A stretch of DNA of 64,000 nucleotides. Source: Craterostigma plantagineum. Its lineage: Eukaryota; Streptophyta; Magnoliopsida; Lamiales; Linderniaceae. Numbering within the stretch: position 1 is the first letter of the stretch; each line of letters starts with the position of its first letter. The notes under the pieces are model-generated. The model was not told the origin of the DNA. It was given only the letters and a program-made list of their open reading frames with translations, and ran no database searches. The stretch spans positions 1,054,001 through 1,118,000 of the forward strand of contig JAPQWV010000051.1 in NCBI GenBank assembly GCA_027422505.1, in the 5' to 3' direction. Made by a program: the position numbers and the translations under genes. Shown here piece after piece: positions 20,945-32,628 of the stretch.

Positions 20945-21433
20945 CCTTGTTAATCTTTGAGATTTTCCCTTAAAAAAAAGTATCAGAAGAAAGAAAGAAA
21001 GAAAACCATCAAACTTCGAATGCATATCGTCGGCTGTTGTGATCATCATCAACCTCGCTTACCGAATAATTTACTTCAAGACCAGTTTTTCCTGGGATTC
21101 CTTCCTCAAACTTCGCCGAGCAAGAAAATCAATCATAGACACCCACTCAAGTCTCGACTCTTCTACTTTGGAGGTAATCTGCTTTTTGCTCAACTTCTTC
21201 TGTTCTACTCAGGACACGTGGGTTTATTATACAACTACGAGGTGGTCGTATTAGATCATTAATTAACCAGAATATAATTATCTAATAATCAACGGACCAT
21301 ATGTATTGACTTGACAGGAAACGACGCGTGGCATATATTGGGCTTTAACAAGATAGTGAGCCCATGTAATAGACGGCCGCTGTTTTGTTAGCCTTAAAGT
21401 GTAGAAAAGAGGAAAAAAAAAAGGGAAGGAAAA
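20945..21433. promoter_or_regulatory. Shared upstream region of a divergent gene pair
   Basis: Only 489 bp separate the PDHB start codon (minus) from the start of the 75-residue gene (plus), so the two promoters must lie here. I see purine-rich AAAGAAAGAAAG near 20985 and AGGAAAAAAAAAAGGGAAGG just before 21434, but no clear TATA box for either gene. Co-regulation is an inference from position alone. Confidence 0.5.
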
Positions 21434-22239
21434 ATGGCGTGGGGTGCTTTCTGGGGAACTAGGGTTCTTGAGATTGTGAAGAAACATGATTCTGGAGGCC
21501 TTGTTTGGAAGAGAATTAAGCTCACTTCGACGCGAAAAGCTAATGCAAAGAAGAGGCTGCGTCGCGTTTGGCAGGTAATTCTTTTCTTTTTTGGAATCAT
21601 CTTGCAGTTTAATCCGTAGGTAGCTACACAGATTGAGTGCCACTTCTTGTTTTTTATTCTTTGCTTGTACGAATACGGTTTGGGGTTGATTGGTTGTTGA
21701 GAAAGAGAAAACCTTTGAATTTGCTTTCTCTTCGTGGCTCACTGAAGTCTCTGAAGCACACAAGCTGTTCGAAGAATTGCTTTATAAAACCGAATACTAT
21801 ATGTTTGAGGTGCCCTTGGTGAATCCTAGAGTAAATTTACAGATATAATAGTGATGATGTGAACTCATTGCTTGAAGTTTTTGCATTGATATTGATTCTT
21901 CACCAATAATCATGGCTCGTTACATGAAATAGACACGGTATTAACAAGATCGGGAACTCATACAACTCAAAACCCTCTTTCGTAGTAATGTAAAAAGAAA
22001 TTAACTTTGTAATCCCTGGTGTTAGTGTTGCAATGTGATTGTTTCTTATTGTAATTTGCTTGGACGGCTGTTTTGAGGGCATGCTCGGACATTAGAAGGG
22101 ATTTCAGTACAAGTACTAATGTTGTGACTATGATCATATAAATTTCTTGCAGAATGAGGCTGTTTTGAGGGCATGTTCGGAGCCACCACCGCCTTCAGAC
22201 AACGAAGGCTCGAAACCTGCTGCTGCTTCTAGCAAATAG
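21434..22239 (+). CDS. Small conserved plant protein, 75 residues (two exons)
   Basis: Exon 1 (21434-21574, 47 codons) ends CGTTTGGCAG|GTAATT. Exon 2 (22153-22239, 28 codons plus TAG) follows TTTCTTGCAG. The product begins MAWGAFWGTRVLEIVKK, has a lysine/arginine-rich centre (TRKANAKKRLRRVWQ) and an acidic, proline-rich tail (SEPPPPSDNEGSK). The N-terminus is aromatic and basic without a hydrophobic stretch, so it is probably not membrane-spanning. The codon pattern and clean splice sites support a real gene. I recall similar small proteins in other plants but cannot assign a function; mitochondrial location is a guess from the basic N-terminus and the PDHB neighbour. A 23-bp near-copy of exon 2 lies in the intron. 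Confidence 0.82.
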
Positions 22240-22884
22240 AAGTGAGAATTTCCATTACTGCACATCTCTTGAGCATTGGTCGTCTGTTTTTAGTTAATCC
22301 TTTGTTTAGTAGGAGTGAGCCATGGTGAGTAAACTAATACTGAGTTCACGATATCATTCGTCTTGACTGTCAAAGGTTGTAAGAAACACGAAACAGGAGA
22401 AAAGATTAGAGTACTTTTTCGTGCCTTGCAAGTGGTCACAAAACTAAATATTTTACTCGTGGATGATGAGAATTGAGATTGGTTGAGCTAAGTCAAGGCC
22501 TACAAATAGAGTGATTGGATTGGATGATATTGCGTTTTTTGCAATCAATATTCGTCGAGGCATTTCATTGTCAAGCTTGGATTTTCAAGAGATTATGTAG
22601 GGCCTACTTGGATTTGCTTTTTGTCTCAAAGGATCATATTCATACATTGATTTTGACTCATCATGGCATCGCCCAAGAACTTGCAAGTCGTGGCATTGCT
22701 TTCAAGAACGGTAAAGTAATCTCTCTCGGTCTCTTTCTATCTTTTCCAAGTGTAGTAGTTAAACTGCTCTATTCTTTTCACATCAAGTGAAGCCAAGCCA
22801 ACACGAAACCACCAACTTGAGATTATTAAGGAACAAACGACATATTACATCACTTTTGCTAATTACACAACACTACTGCCCAGT
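22240..22884. other. 3' flanks between the 75-residue gene and the NAC gene
   Basis: The convergent intergenic space holds the 3' UTRs of both genes. A plus-strand frame at 22515-22790 lacks a recognisable domain. AATAAA-like signals were not clear. Confidence 0.5.
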
Positions 22885-23841
22885 TTAGTTAACGCTATTA
22901 TCACAACTAAAACTGCTTTCTTCGCGATTATCGCAATCTGACGTTCCTCCACGCTTGTAAGAGAGGGAAATCTCGGTTACCCCACTTGAGCATGAATGAC
23001 TACTATACTCTTGATGAACAACTCCTCTGTTCAGACCATCTCTCTCCTTCGCCATAAAATCGTAGAAAAACAGCCCCGATTTTACTGCCTTTCCACTCTC
23101 ATCGCCATAGCCATTATTCTTGCTAGCTGCTGCCGTCGCCGCTCTCTTCTTCAGAAATATCCTACACAAAACCCAATCTTCCTGAAAAAGAAAAACAGAC
23201 GCATAAGAAAGACTTCATCGACTAACACGAGATTTCAAGAAAATAAAAATTCGAACTTTATTATTACTTGTAGCTGAGCATTATTCTTATTATTATTATT
23301 ATCGTTCGAGGGGGTGGGAGTGCTGCTGTTGTTGAGGCGATACTCGTGCATGATCCAATCAGTTCTTGCACCTTTCGGCGGCTTTCCTCTGTAGAACACC
23401 AAAGTCTTCTTCATCCCAACGACGACTTGACGACGAACAATCTCTTTGTCCGAACCGGTCGCTTTCCAGTAACCCGAACCGGTCGCACGGTTCGACCGGT
23501 TTCCATTTGAGTACTTCGTCTCCCTCGCGGTGAAGAAGTACCTCTCCTGCGACGATTCACCTGCTTGTAATAATTTGTTTTAAGTATTCGAACATAAAAG
23601 AGAACAATGAACGAAGAAGCTTATTAAGCTGCTGCTGATAATTATTACCTGGCAAATCCCAGGGATCAAGCTTTCCAACGTCAACCTCTGTGACTATCGA
23701 AGATGGCAAAGGATGGGACTGTACTTTCCGCTTCAAGTATTGTACCACGAGCTCTTCGTCCGTGGGGTGAAACCTGAAACCAGGGGGCAACCTTAGGAGG
23801 ACACCATCCTTGGAAGAAAAGTTGTGTCTCAGTCTCTCCAT
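22885..23841 (-). CDS. NAC083: NAC transcription factor, VNI2/NAC083-like (three exons)
   Basis: The exons 23841-23649, 23560-23268 and 23181-22885 join to 260 codons. The NAC DNA-binding domain is complete: subdomain [16 protein letters not shown] (about residues 18-32), B around LDPWDLPG, C with [19 protein letters not shown] and GYWKATG, D with [19 protein letters not shown] and HEYRL, and E with EDWVLCRIF at the start of exon 3. The intron positions are those usual for NAC genes. The C-terminal part contains FYDFM and [12 protein letters not shown] segments that I recall from the VND-interacting NAC083 (VNI2) group, a repressor of xylem vessel differentiation also linked to leaf ageing. 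A poly-Asn stretch lies before exon 3. A TATA box lies about 230 bp upstream. The NAC family call is firm; the subgroup is by remembered similarity. Confidence 0.95.
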
Positions 23842-25618
23842 GTTATTTTCGTCTTCTTCTTTTTTTTTTTTTTTGTTTACTTGGAAATTGGAATTAAATT
23901 AAGTATCTTTGTTATTTTTGCCTACTATCATGATCTCGTATGTTCTTTTCCTGCAATCCATCGAGGTATTATTATGAGGATATTTATAACAAAAGGTAAA
24001 AGAAAGGGGTTTGCAAGAACAATACGTAAGATCAATCGAATACGTTGTGGAGATGAGAAAGTTGAGGACCCTTTATATATAGTACTAAGAGAGAAGTTAA
24101 AAGAGACACATGACATGACGTTATAAGAGCTGTTTCGAATTCGATCTCTTTGTGTTCTTTATGATTTTAGGGACGCAAATGTCATTACATTAGACCAGTT
24201 GGGTTGAGGATGGGGTCCACGTGCCTCCGATTTTGGGACAAAGAGAGCCAAATTCGCTACTCCGTATATATCTTCCCTATACTCGATCACAATGCAAGTT
24301 TTAGACGCAAGTCGATGAGGACACGTTATTACATATTTTGCATATATGCTAACCAGCAAAAAAAATTGAGAAAGAGAAATATATATATATATATATAATA
24401 TACGGTATACTTTAGAGTTTAAACGAAGTAAATGATGAAGGCCGACGCAAAATGGAGAATATTGTGTGTAACCACCCATAAAAGTGAATTCTTATCTAGG
24501 AGATTATTTTAAAAACTTCTGATGTAGTAAAAGTTAATTCACATTTCGTTTGTAGATCATAAAAATAACATCATTTACAATTTTGAAGAACATATAAACT
24601 GTCACTCAAAAAAAAATTATTCACCAAAGGAATATTATATTGAGGGAGTTTGATTTCGTAGGGGAATGGAAAGCCTTGGCAGTAAATATTTATACATATG
24701 TTTTTAGACTATAGGAATTCTTTATGTTAATGTATAGAGAAGTTTCGGCACTTTTGGTAGACAGTTGTTTAATTTAATCGTAACCCACAAATTTAAGATA
24801 GAGAAAAACCAGGAAAAAATAATGAATTCTTTACAATTGGATGAATGATTGAGTGTTGGTATGTTTGATAAGTCAAGTTGCGGCTATGTTCTTTTTCACA
24901 CTTTTGATTTATTGATTTATATTGCGTAGTGGTCAAAGGCGTTTGCGTGTGGATTTTGAAGAGTATTTTTAAAGGAGAAAGAAAACAGAGAAACGTCAAA
25001 CCCTGCCATTGTCACATATGTTCTACTATTTCATTGATATCTACATATATATATATATATATATATATTTTATATGTATTCAACTTAATGAAAACGTATG
25101 ATACCGTACAATAATAAGAAATTGAATGTCCATTTATCTGAATCACAATCAACAGCGCCTGTAAGGTGGTCGCAAAGATGTGATATTCTTCTAATTCTCC
25201 TTTCGATGTGGAAAATAAATGCTTAGACATGCCCTTACATCGATACTGGTTTTTCTTTTCTCTACGGTTAGACATGAAAATCTTTTTTAGGGACTATATA
25301 TTATGATTCTCATAGATTCGATGACAAACTATTCTCACTATATTTAAAAATTTAACCAATGTTTTAATTTAATATTCTTTACTAAACTCAATCAAGACAA
25401 AAATGGTAAAAAAAATGACCCTTTTTCATTTGGAAGTAACGAGTAGAGCACAAACTAGCTAAGTTAACGTGAACCAATCAATCCCTTGCACAAGCGAAAA
25501 AGAAAATTAGCCATAACCAAATGCCTTCGTATTCATCAAATAAAATCCCTTGCAAGAATATTATCTCGTTCATGTTCCCAATCTGGGACAACGTTGCAAG
25601 TAAAAACATTCATCGGCG
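23842..25618. other. NAC-EXO70 shared upstream region
   Basis: A divergent 1.78-kb intergenic region. It contains the NAC 5' UTR and TATA box, (TA)n microsatellites at 24379-24398 and 25047-25068, and AT-rich sequence with no supportable gene. The last ~150 bp before 25619 should hold the EXO70 leader. Confidence 0.6.
24071..24081 (-). promoter_or_regulatory. TATA box of the NAC gene
   Basis: On the minus strand the sequence reads TATATATAAAG about 230 bp upstream of the NAC start codon, implying a 5' UTR near 200 bp. No competing TATA lies between it and the start. Confidence 0.55.
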
Positions 25619-26010
25619 ATGGACAGAAACATGATTATTGGCATAGAGAAACGCAATAGCTATGGTAAAAACATCAAAAGTCCAAGAAGCCCACAATCGA
25701 CTTCATCTACTACTAATGATAAATCCGATCATCAACGTCGTCATCATCATCATCATCATCGAGGTATTGATAATCAAGAAAATGGCGATAGTGAGGAATT
25801 CGATCGATCCCTAACCTCAGAAGAGATCGATCTATACGCTAAGGCCTTATTATCCTCTAGATCATCCTCATATAATCCTCGAACCCCTTCTTCCATCAAA
25901 ACATTGATCACCATCATGGAGTCAAGAATTTCTCAGTACAATGATGTACACGACGATGAAGAATTGGAAAGATTGGCCTCGTGTTCTTTCTTCATCGAAG
26001 ACGTGAGGAT

Positions 26011-26448
26011 TGTTGTTTTATAAGTACAAGAATGGAAGTACGTGAGTGAATTTAAATTCTTGAATTAAGTTTTGGGCGTATAACACGAGAGCTTGAATGG
26101 ATTTTGTTGTGTGCGTGTATGTATGCTAATATGGGAGGGAGGAAAAGTTTCTTTTACTTTGAATTGCTAACGTGACACACTCACAAGGTTTTCTCTCTTT
26201 TTACTTGCATTCTTTCTATATTACATGCACATATATATATAGTAATCTAAGGTGCACTTAGTCTAAGGATAAGATCATATGTGATCTTATCAAATCTCCT
26301 CAAACGACTAATATGATATTATCAAATCTCCTCAAACGACTAAACATGATTTGCAATTTCTTTCTTTTGACTTTGCTTCTTGGCTTCTTGGAGGCTTATG
26401 CATTTTATCTTTATTTTATTTTTTAACTTGCTTTGAGCTTATTCAACA
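26011..26448 (-). repeat. Copia-2 3' LTR
   Basis: 438 bp, TGTTGTTTTATAAG to CTTATTCAACA on the plus strand, the same as 30464-30901. The pol stop codon lies inside it (26439), so the polyprotein runs about 10 bp into the LTR. An internal doublet, TATCAAATCTCCTCAAACGA, occurs twice. The polypurine tract GGGAGGAATT adjoins it at 26449-26460. Confidence 0.96.
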
Positions 26449-29400
26449 AATTCCTCCCTTAAGCTCAAAGCCTTCCTCTCTTTCATTCCGAGCACCCGCT
26501 TCAGATTCTCAAACGTACTTGCTGGTAACGGCTTCGTGAAAATATCTGCAACTTGATCCGAACTTGTGACATGTACCATCTTCACTGCTCCATTTTTTAT
26601 GTGCTCTCTGATAAAATGGAATCGAACGTCAATATGTTTGCTTCTCTCGTGATGAACTGGATTTTTCGCCAACTCTATTGCTGACTTATTATCCACTCGA
26701 ATTTCGGTTGGCTCGACTTGTTGAAGATTCAACTCGAGCAATAAATTCCTCAGCCAAATTGCGTGACATACACACCACGATGCTGCCACATATTCTGCTT
26801 CGCAGGTTGATAAAGTCACGATCGGTTGCTTTTTCGATAACCAAGTGAATGCCGTATTTCCGAGATAAAATACGTAGCCGCCAGTGCTTTTTCGATCATC
26901 GATATCTCCGGACCAATCGCTGTCAGAATATCCGACTAATTTGCAGTCGCTCGCCTTTGGATAAAATAGTCCGAGCGATTGTGTTCCCCGGATGTATCGT
27001 AAAATCCTCTTTATCGCTTTTAGATGTGACTGCCTCGGATCTTCCATATAACGGCTAACAACTCCAACGCTATAAGCGATATCGGGTCTCGTGCAAGTCA
27101 AGTATCGCAGACTGCCCACGAGACTTCGATAATCAGTCGAATTTACTCCTTGTCCTCCCTCAAACTTGGACAGTTTTGTTCCAAGTTCCATCGGTGTTGC
27201 TACCGGGTTGCTTTCCTCCATTTTATTTTTCTTTAATATAGCCTTCGCATACGCTTCTTGCGACACAAAAGTTCCCGTGCTTCTTTGCTCGACTTCGAGA
27301 CCGAGAAAATATTTCATCAGTCCCAAGTCCGTCATCTCGAATTCCTTCGTCATCACAGTCTTGAAGTCGTTGACTATCTTCTCGCTGCTCCCCATGAAAA
27401 TGAGATCATCGACATAAAGGGCGACGATGATCATTTCCTTTCCTTCTCGTTTAACGTAGAGAGCGTGCTCGAACGGACATTGTTCGAACTTATTCTTTTT
27501 GAAATATCCGTCGATTCGGGTGTTCCATGCTCGAGGCGCTTGCTTTAGCCCGTAAAGCGCCTTTTTTAATTTCAGCACTTTACCTTCTTCTCCCGGTTTT
27601 GAATATCCCGAGGGCTGCTCCACGTAGACTTCTTCCTCGAGTTCCCCGTTCAGAAAAGCGGACTTCACGTCCATCTGGTAGATTGGCCAGTTGAGTTGTG
27701 CAGCTTGAGCCAGGAGCAAACGGATTGTCTCCATTCTTGCAACGGGAGCGAAAACTTCGTCGTAATCTATTCCCGCTTGTTGTCGATAGCCCTTTGCCAC
27801 CAATCTCGCCTTGTAACGCTCAATTTTTCCTTGAGCATTCATCTTCTTTTTATAAACCCATTTGACTCCAATGGGTTTATGCCCGTTTGGCAACTCCACA
27901 AGTTTCCATGTGTCGTTCTTTTCGATCGCCTTTATTTCCTCGTCCATCGCCATTTTCCATCTCTTGTCTCTTATGGCTTCTTCGAAACTAATTTGTTCCG
28001 AGTCGGCCAATAAGCAGACTAGGTGAACCTGTTCGGTTGATCTGTACAGGTCCTGCATGCTTCGCATCTTCGGTTGTCTCGGTTCGTCCTCCTCGTCATT
28101 TTCTTGAGACGAAATCGGAACAGGTATTGGTGCAACGATCAGTGGTTCTTCAGGCGTTGTGTTTTCTTCAACGTTCCAGCCCCACGAACTTTCTTCATCA
28201 ACCCGAACATCGCGACTTACTATCACCTTTTTATTTTCAGGGTCGTAGAGCCGGTACGCCTTCGTCTTCTCATCATACCCAATAAACACGAGCTTTTTGC
28301 TTTTATCGTCGAGCTTGGTTCTTCTTTGATCGGGCACATGTGCATACGCCACGCTTCCAAATATTTTGAAGTGCGCCACCGTCGGTTTTCGGCCGGTCCA
28401 TGCTTCCTGTGGTGTTTGATTTTTGAGGCTGTGATGTGGACACCGGTTCTGAATATATATGGCACATCGTACCGCTTCGGCCCAGAATTCCTTTGGCATG
28501 CCTTTGCTCTTTATCATTGATCGAACCATGTCGAGGATGGTTCGATTCTTCCTTTCAGCTACACCGTTCTGTTGTGGTGAATAGGGTGCGGTGAGGAACC
28601 TCCTGACGCCTTGCTCCTCGCAGAAAGTTACAAAAACGCCTGAAGTATATTCTCCACCTCTGTCTGAGCGGAGCGCCTTGATGTTTGAGCCCATCGCCTT
28701 CTCGACCATAGTTTTGAATTTTTTAAATGTCTCGAGCGCTTCTGATTTTTCCTTTAGAAAGTACACCCACGTCTTTCTTGAGTAGTCGTCGATGAAAGTA
28801 ATAAAGTATCTCCTTCCACCGAATGATTCTGGTGTGATCGGCCCGCATATGTCTGTATGTATGAGCTCGAGCGGTTTGCGCGCTCGATATTCTGCATGCT
28901 TCTGAAACGTCGTCCTCGTATGTTTTCCGATTACGCAGCTTTCGCAAAGTTTCTTCTCACCCTCGATCACCGGCATTCCGTGCACCATGCCTCGTTTGGA
29001 GAGCTCCTTTAGGCCTCCGTAGTGTAAATGTCCGAAGCGCATATGCCACAAGTGGTATTTGTCCTCTACGTCAACTTGCAAGCATCGCTCTTGAATCGCC
29101 TTCAGGTTGAGTTTGAACATTCTGTTCCTTTCCATCTCGACCCGAGCGATCATTCTTCCGTCTTTGTTTCTTAGTTGCAATGAGCGGTCCTTCATGAACA
29201 CCGAACATCCTTTTTCAAGCAACTGCCCCATGCTTAAGATGTTCGTCTTCAAGTCGGGTACGAAGTAGACGTCCTCGACCGATCCTTGTCTGCCGTCGTT
29301 TTGAGAGAAGCATATTTTCCCTCGGCCTTTGACTTCAATTTTCGATGCGTCTCCAAAGGACACATGGCCATCCTCGATCTTCTTTAGATCCGTAAAGAGA

Positions 29401-29792
29401 TGTTTGTATCCGCTCATATGATTGCTTGCACCGGTATCAAGATACCACACCATGTCGCTGCCGGGACTCGTATCCTCGAGCGCCATTAAAAGAACGCCTT
29501 CGTCTTTTGGATCCTCTTGTGCGACTAGGTTCGCATTTTCTTCCACCTTTTTTGTCGGCCCAACAGTCTTTTGCGAAGTGCCCGAACTTGCCGCAATTGT
29601 AGCACTCAACGCTCGGTCGATTTGAGCGACCGCCTCGCCATTGAGCTCGACCTCGTCCTCTCCAATTTTGATTGCTCGTTTGCCGTTGTTCCGGATTGTA
29701 TCCTCGTCCTCGGCCTGAATTTTGACCGAAACCTCGTCCTCGTTGACCTCGTCCTCGACCTCGGCCATGATACGTATATAGCGCTTTGTCAT
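26439..29792 (-). CDS. pol: Copia-2 pol polyprotein (protease-integrase-RT-RNase H)
   Basis: The uninterrupted 1117-codon frame provides the enzymes for reverse transcription and integration in cytoplasmic particles. After a non-homologous start that overlaps gag in another phase, the true pol region begins near [12 protein letters not shown]. The protease has DTG at about residue 115. A pre-integrase segment (LWHMRFGHL) and the integrase core follow, with D in HTDICGPI, D in LRSDRGGEY and E in [11 protein letters not shown]. Then comes the reverse transcriptase ([20 protein letters not shown] near 791) and RNase H ([35 protein letters not shown]). All catalytic residues I can check are present. 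The listed ATG at 29792 is unlikely to be used; pol would normally be made by continuing from gag. Confidence 0.95.
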   Translation of the reverse strand: MTKRYIRIMAEVEDEVNEDEVSVKIQAEDEDTIRNNGKRAIKIGEDEVELNGEAVAQIDRALSATIAASSGTSQKTVGPTKKVEENANLVAQEDPKDEGVLLMALEDTSPGSDMVWYLDTGASNHMSGYKHLFTDLKKIEDGHVSFGDASKIEVKGRGKICFSQNDGRQGSVEDVYFVPDLKTNILSMGQLLEKGCSVFMKDRSLQLRNKDGRMIARVEMERNRMFKLNLKAIQERCLQVDVEDKYHLWHMRFGHLHYGGLKELSKRGMVHGMPVIEGEKKLCESCVIGKHTRTTFQKHAEYRARKPLELIHTDICGPITPESFGGRRYFITFIDDYSRKTWVYFLKEKSEALETFKKFKTMVEKAMGSNIKALRSDRGGEYTSGVFVTFCEEQGVRRFLTAPYSPQQNGVAERKNRTILDMVRSMIKSKGMPKEFWAEAVRCAIYIQNRCPHHSLKNQTPQEAWTGRKPTVAHFKIFGSVAYAHVPDQRRTKLDDKSKKLVFIGYDEKTKAYRLYDPENKKVIVSRDVRVDEESSWGWNVEENTTPEEPLIVAPIPVPISSQENDEEDEPRQPKMRSMQDLYRSTEQVHLVCLLADSEQISFEEAIRDKRWKMAMDEEIKAIEKNDTWKLVELPNGHKPIGVKWVYKKKMNAQGKIERYKARLVAKGYRQQAGIDYDEVFAPVARMETIRLLLAQAAQLNWPIYQMDVKSAFLNGELEEEVYVEQPSGYSKPGEEGKVLKLKKALYGLKQAPRAWNTRIDGYFKKNKFEQCPFEHALYVKREGKEMIIVALYVDDLIFMGSSEKIVNDFKTVMTKEFEMTDLGLMKYFLGLEVEQRSTGTFVSQEAYAKAILKKNKMEESNPVATPMELGTKLSKFEGGQGVNSTDYRSLVGSLRYLTCTRPDIAYSVGVVSRYMEDPRQSHLKAIKRILRYIRGTQSLGLFYPKASDCKLVGYSDSDWSGDIDDRKSTGGYVFYLGNTAFTWLSKKQPIVTLSTCEAEYVAASWCVCHAIWLRNLLLELNLQQVEPTEIRVDNKSAIELAKNPVHHERSKHIDVRFHFIREHIKNGAVKMVHVTSSDQVADIFTKPLPASTFENLKRVLGMKERKALSLREEFVE

Positions 29793-30447
29793 CTTTCAAC
29801 GATAACTTCGTCTGTAGAGCCTCGTCCAACGATTCTTGCTTCTTCTTTTTCTTCCGTTGCTCGTGAGCTTCGAGCGAACCGGAGAGTTCGTCGACCGTCA
29901 TTTCTTCGAGATTTTTGGATTCTTCAATAGCGCATACCACGTTCTCGTACTCGTCCGTCAGAGAGCGAAGAATTTTCTCGACGACGCGGGATTCCGCTAG
30001 TGCCTCGCCATTTCTTTTCAACTGGTTTGAGATGGTTTGTACTCTCGTTATATAATCGGACACGCCTTCGCCGTTCTTCATTCTCGTCATTTCGAATTCA
30101 CCACGAAGAGTTTGCAGCCGTACTTGTTTTACTCGGTCGGCGCCTTTGTACGCTATCTCCAGTTTTTCCCATGCTTCCTTCGCTTTCTTTACGTCATTGA
30201 TTTTTTCGAAGTCGGCATCGTCTAGGCCGTTGTATATGATGCTGAGCGCAGCGCTATTTAATTGTCGAGAATCTTCCAACGCCTTCAGCTGGGCCGGCGT
30301 GTACTCGTCGTCTTTTTCGGGTTCGGTATACCCATCTTTAACGATATTCCATACGCCTTGTGAGCCGAGCAGTGCTTTCATCCGAATACTCCAATTATCA
30401 TAATTGGATTTTGTGAGGCGTGGAACGGGCATATTACCGAACGACAT
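29437..30447 (-). CDS. gag: Copia-2 gag (capsid/nucleocapsid)
   Basis: The frame of 336 codons starts 16 bases after the primer-binding segment. It has the copia gag domain ([19 protein letters not shown]..., about residues 12-220), a basic Arg-Gly-rich stretch ([14 protein letters not shown]) that should bind RNA, and a CX2CX4HX4C zinc knuckle ([14 protein letters not shown], about 282-295). Just after the knuckle the frame crosses six A residues near 29552 and departs from pol: pol continues in the +1 phase. A one-base homopolymer insertion or a programmed shift would explain this. The codons after the A6 run are probably not genuine gag. Confidence 0.92.
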   Translation of the reverse strand: MSFGNMPVPRLTKSNYDNWSIRMKALLGSQGVWNIVKDGYTEPEKDDEYTPAQLKALEDSRQLNSAALSIIYNGLDDADFEKINDVKKAKEAWEKLEIAYKGADRVKQVRLQTLRGEFEMTRMKNGEGVSDYITRVQTISNQLKRNGEALAESRVVEKILRSLTDEYENVVCAIEESKNLEEMTVDELSGSLEAHEQRKKKKKQESLDEALQTKLSLKDDKALYTYHGRGRGRGQRGRGFGQNSGRGRGYNPEQRQTSNQNWRGRGRAQWRGGRSNRPSVECYNCGKFGHFAKDCWADKKGGRKCEPSRTRGSKRRRRSFNGARGYESRQRHGVVS

Positions 30448-30448
30448 G

Positions 30449-30460
30449 GCTCTGATACCA
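30449..30460 (-). other. Copia-2 primer-binding site
   Basis: On the element strand TGGTATCAGAGC lies three bases after the LTR end CAACA, a full match to the initiator tRNA-Met primer site. Confidence 0.93.
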
Positions 30461-30463
30461 ATT

Positions 30464-30901
30464 TGTTGTTTTATAAGTACAAGAATGGAAGTACGTGAGT
30501 GAATTTAAATTCTTGAATTAAGTTTTGGGCGTATAACACGAGAGCTTGAATGGATTTTGTTGTGTGCGTGTATGTATGCTAATATGGGAGGGAGGAAAAG
30601 TTTCTTTTACTTTGAATTGCTAACGTGACACACTCACAAGGTTTTCTCTCTTTTTACTTGCATTCTTTCTATATTACATGCACATATATATATAGTAATC
30701 TAAGGTGCACTTAGTCTAAGGATAAGATCATATGTGATCTTATCAAATCTCCTCAAACGACTAATATGATATTATCAAATCTCCTCAAACGACTAAACAT
30801 GATTTGCAATTTCTTTCTTTTGACTTTGCTTCTTGGCTTCTTGGAGGCTTATGCATTTTATCTTTATTTTATTTTTTAACTTGCTTTGAGCTTATTCAAC
30901 A
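30464..30901 (-). repeat. Copia-2 5' LTR
   Basis: 438 bp, apparently identical to 26011-26448. It should carry the element promoter; a TATATATATGTGC segment near 30684 is the best TATA candidate on the minus strand. Confidence 0.96.
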
Positions 30902-32628
30902 AGGATGGTAGCTGAATTATCGAAAGCATTGAGTTTTTGTTCCAATTTAGATGCAAATATGGATCAGCCATTGGATAAAGTGACCCTAATTTTACAAAGC
31001 TCGATGATGGTTTTGGAGAAGGTATTTCAAATCCTTTTATACAGAGGAGACGAGTACCATGATGTCGTACCAAATTCTCAGGACCTTCACAAAGTTAGTT
31101 CCAATACCTCTTTGAGCCAAGAATATTCAGACAGATGCATGATCAAAAGAGATTCTTGCGATGGTATTAACGATCGACGAACTCGAGACTTTCCAGGGTT
31201 TTCTCACGAGGCCCTGTCGAAATTGCAGAAGATCGCATCTGTAATGATCTTTTCTGGGTACGAAACCGAGTGTGTGCATGCTTATTTCGTAGCACGACGA
31301 GACGTGATTAAGCTAGAGATGGACAGGCTTGAGTTTGGTCCGATAAACATGGACGATGTTGTAAAGATGTCTTCGGAGTCTTTAGAGTCTGAAATATCTA
31401 AGTGGATCAAGGTTGTGAAGCATTTCTCAGCAGTCGTATTGCCTGAAGAGAAAAAGCTTGGAGAAGGAATTTTTTCGGATTCTCCCGAGATTGTCAAAAG
31501 CCTTTACGGGAGCATAGCGAGGATAGGCGTAATTCAGCTTCTAGATTTTGCAGAAGCCACTTCAATGGCAAGAGATCTTCCGAAAAGCTGTTTAAGTACT
31601 TGGACATGTACGAAACCCTACAAGGTTTGATCCCATGTATTAACGATCTATGTCTCTCTACAAGCTCGAGCGAGCTAATCGATGAAGTGACTTCAGTCGT
31701 CGATCGAATAGGAGAATCGGCGGCAAATATCTTCTACGATTTAGAGAATTCTATCACAAACGATGTTACGAAAACATCTGTCCCAGGTGGAGCTGTTCAC
31801 CCCGTGACTCGTTATGTAATGAATTATCTGATGAATGCCAGCGAGTACAAGGAAACCCTAGAAAGAATCTTCGAGAAGCACCATTCAATTTCAGAGAATA
31901 AGATAGCTGCATTGCCTTCGTCGATCCATCAATACGATCATCATGATCAAGAAAACGAAGCGGACAACGACGACGACAGCCCACACTATAATAAAGATGA
32001 CGCGATATCCTCTGCTAATAATACTACAACCCCGTTTGCATCTGAGGTAGTAAGGATAATGACTGTATTAGATTCGTACTTGGAGAAAAGATCGAAACTT
32101 TACACCAACCCTTCGTTGAAGCACATATTTTTGATGAACAATGCACGGTACGTATTGCAGAAAGTAAAGGGCTGCGATAAAATCAGGCAATTGCTCGGCG
32201 ACGATTGGTGTAGGAAGAGATCGACTATAGTGAGACAGCATCACACGAGGTATCAAAGGGACACTTGCAGTAGGGTTTTGGATTTTCTGAACCCTAAGAG
32301 CTTGCAAGAGAAGGGTAGTATTAATACTAGGAAGGTGGACAAGACAGCCTTGAAAGAAAACTTCAAGAGATTTACGAACACTTTCGAGGAGATCCATAGG
32401 ACGCAGAGCTGTTGGATTGTGAGCGACGATCAGCTTCGATTGGAGCTGAGGATGTCTATATCGAGCGTGATCGTACCAGCCTATCGATCTTTCGTGGGAC
32501 GATATAAGAATTACTTTGAGGTTGGGAGAGTTGATAAATATATTAAGTATCAACCTGAGGATGTTGAGGCTTTAATCGAAGGGCTCTTTGAAGGGACTAG
32601 TACGTCCATGCTTAGGAGAAGAACATGA

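Larger units (their letters stand above)
26011..30901 (-). mobile_element. Copia-2: very recent Ty1/copia insertion in EXO70
   Basis: The 4891-bp element on the minus strand is bounded by 438-bp LTRs that I cannot distinguish by eye and by AGGAT duplications at 26006-26010 and 30902-30906. LTR ends are TGTTG...CAACA. Gag and pol lie in two overlapping frames; pol is open for 1117 codons. Because the LTRs are made identical at insertion, their identity marks a very young event that may still be absent from other plants of the species. Confidence 0.97.
25619..32628 (+). pseudogene. EXO70: EXO70 exocyst subunit gene, split by Copia-2 and frameshifted
   Basis: EXO70 proteins tether secretory vesicles to the plasma membrane as part of the exocyst. 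The gene is intronless. Part 1 (25619-26010) encodes the N-terminus with a His run (RRHHHHHHR), an LTSEEIDLYAKALLSS segment and a residue pattern leading to FFIEDVR. Part 2 begins at the second AGGAT copy (30902) and continues in phase with ...RMVAELSKALSF, so the insertion site is inside the codons. The Exo70 domain follows (31150-32628) and ends with the family signature SFVGRYKNYFEVGRVDKYIKY and EALIEGLFEG. Near 31575-31583 a missing base shifts the frame, so the C-terminal 342 codons (from about 31600) are out of phase with the upstream 241. Without the insertion and shift the product would be about 700 residues, normal for plant EXO70. No other stop is seen, so decay is recent. The subfamily is not resolved. 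Confidence 0.93.

Noticed and set aside
22515..22790. 91-residue plus-strand frame downstream of the 75-residue gene
   Set aside because: A faint resemblance of HGIAQELASRGI to dehydrogenase helices is too short, with no nucleotide-binding motif and no exon partners.
28037..28520. Plus-strand frames of up to 148 residues
   Set aside because: They are shadows of the minus-strand Copia-2 pol gene, as are the other plus-strand frames between 26.8 and 30.4 kb.
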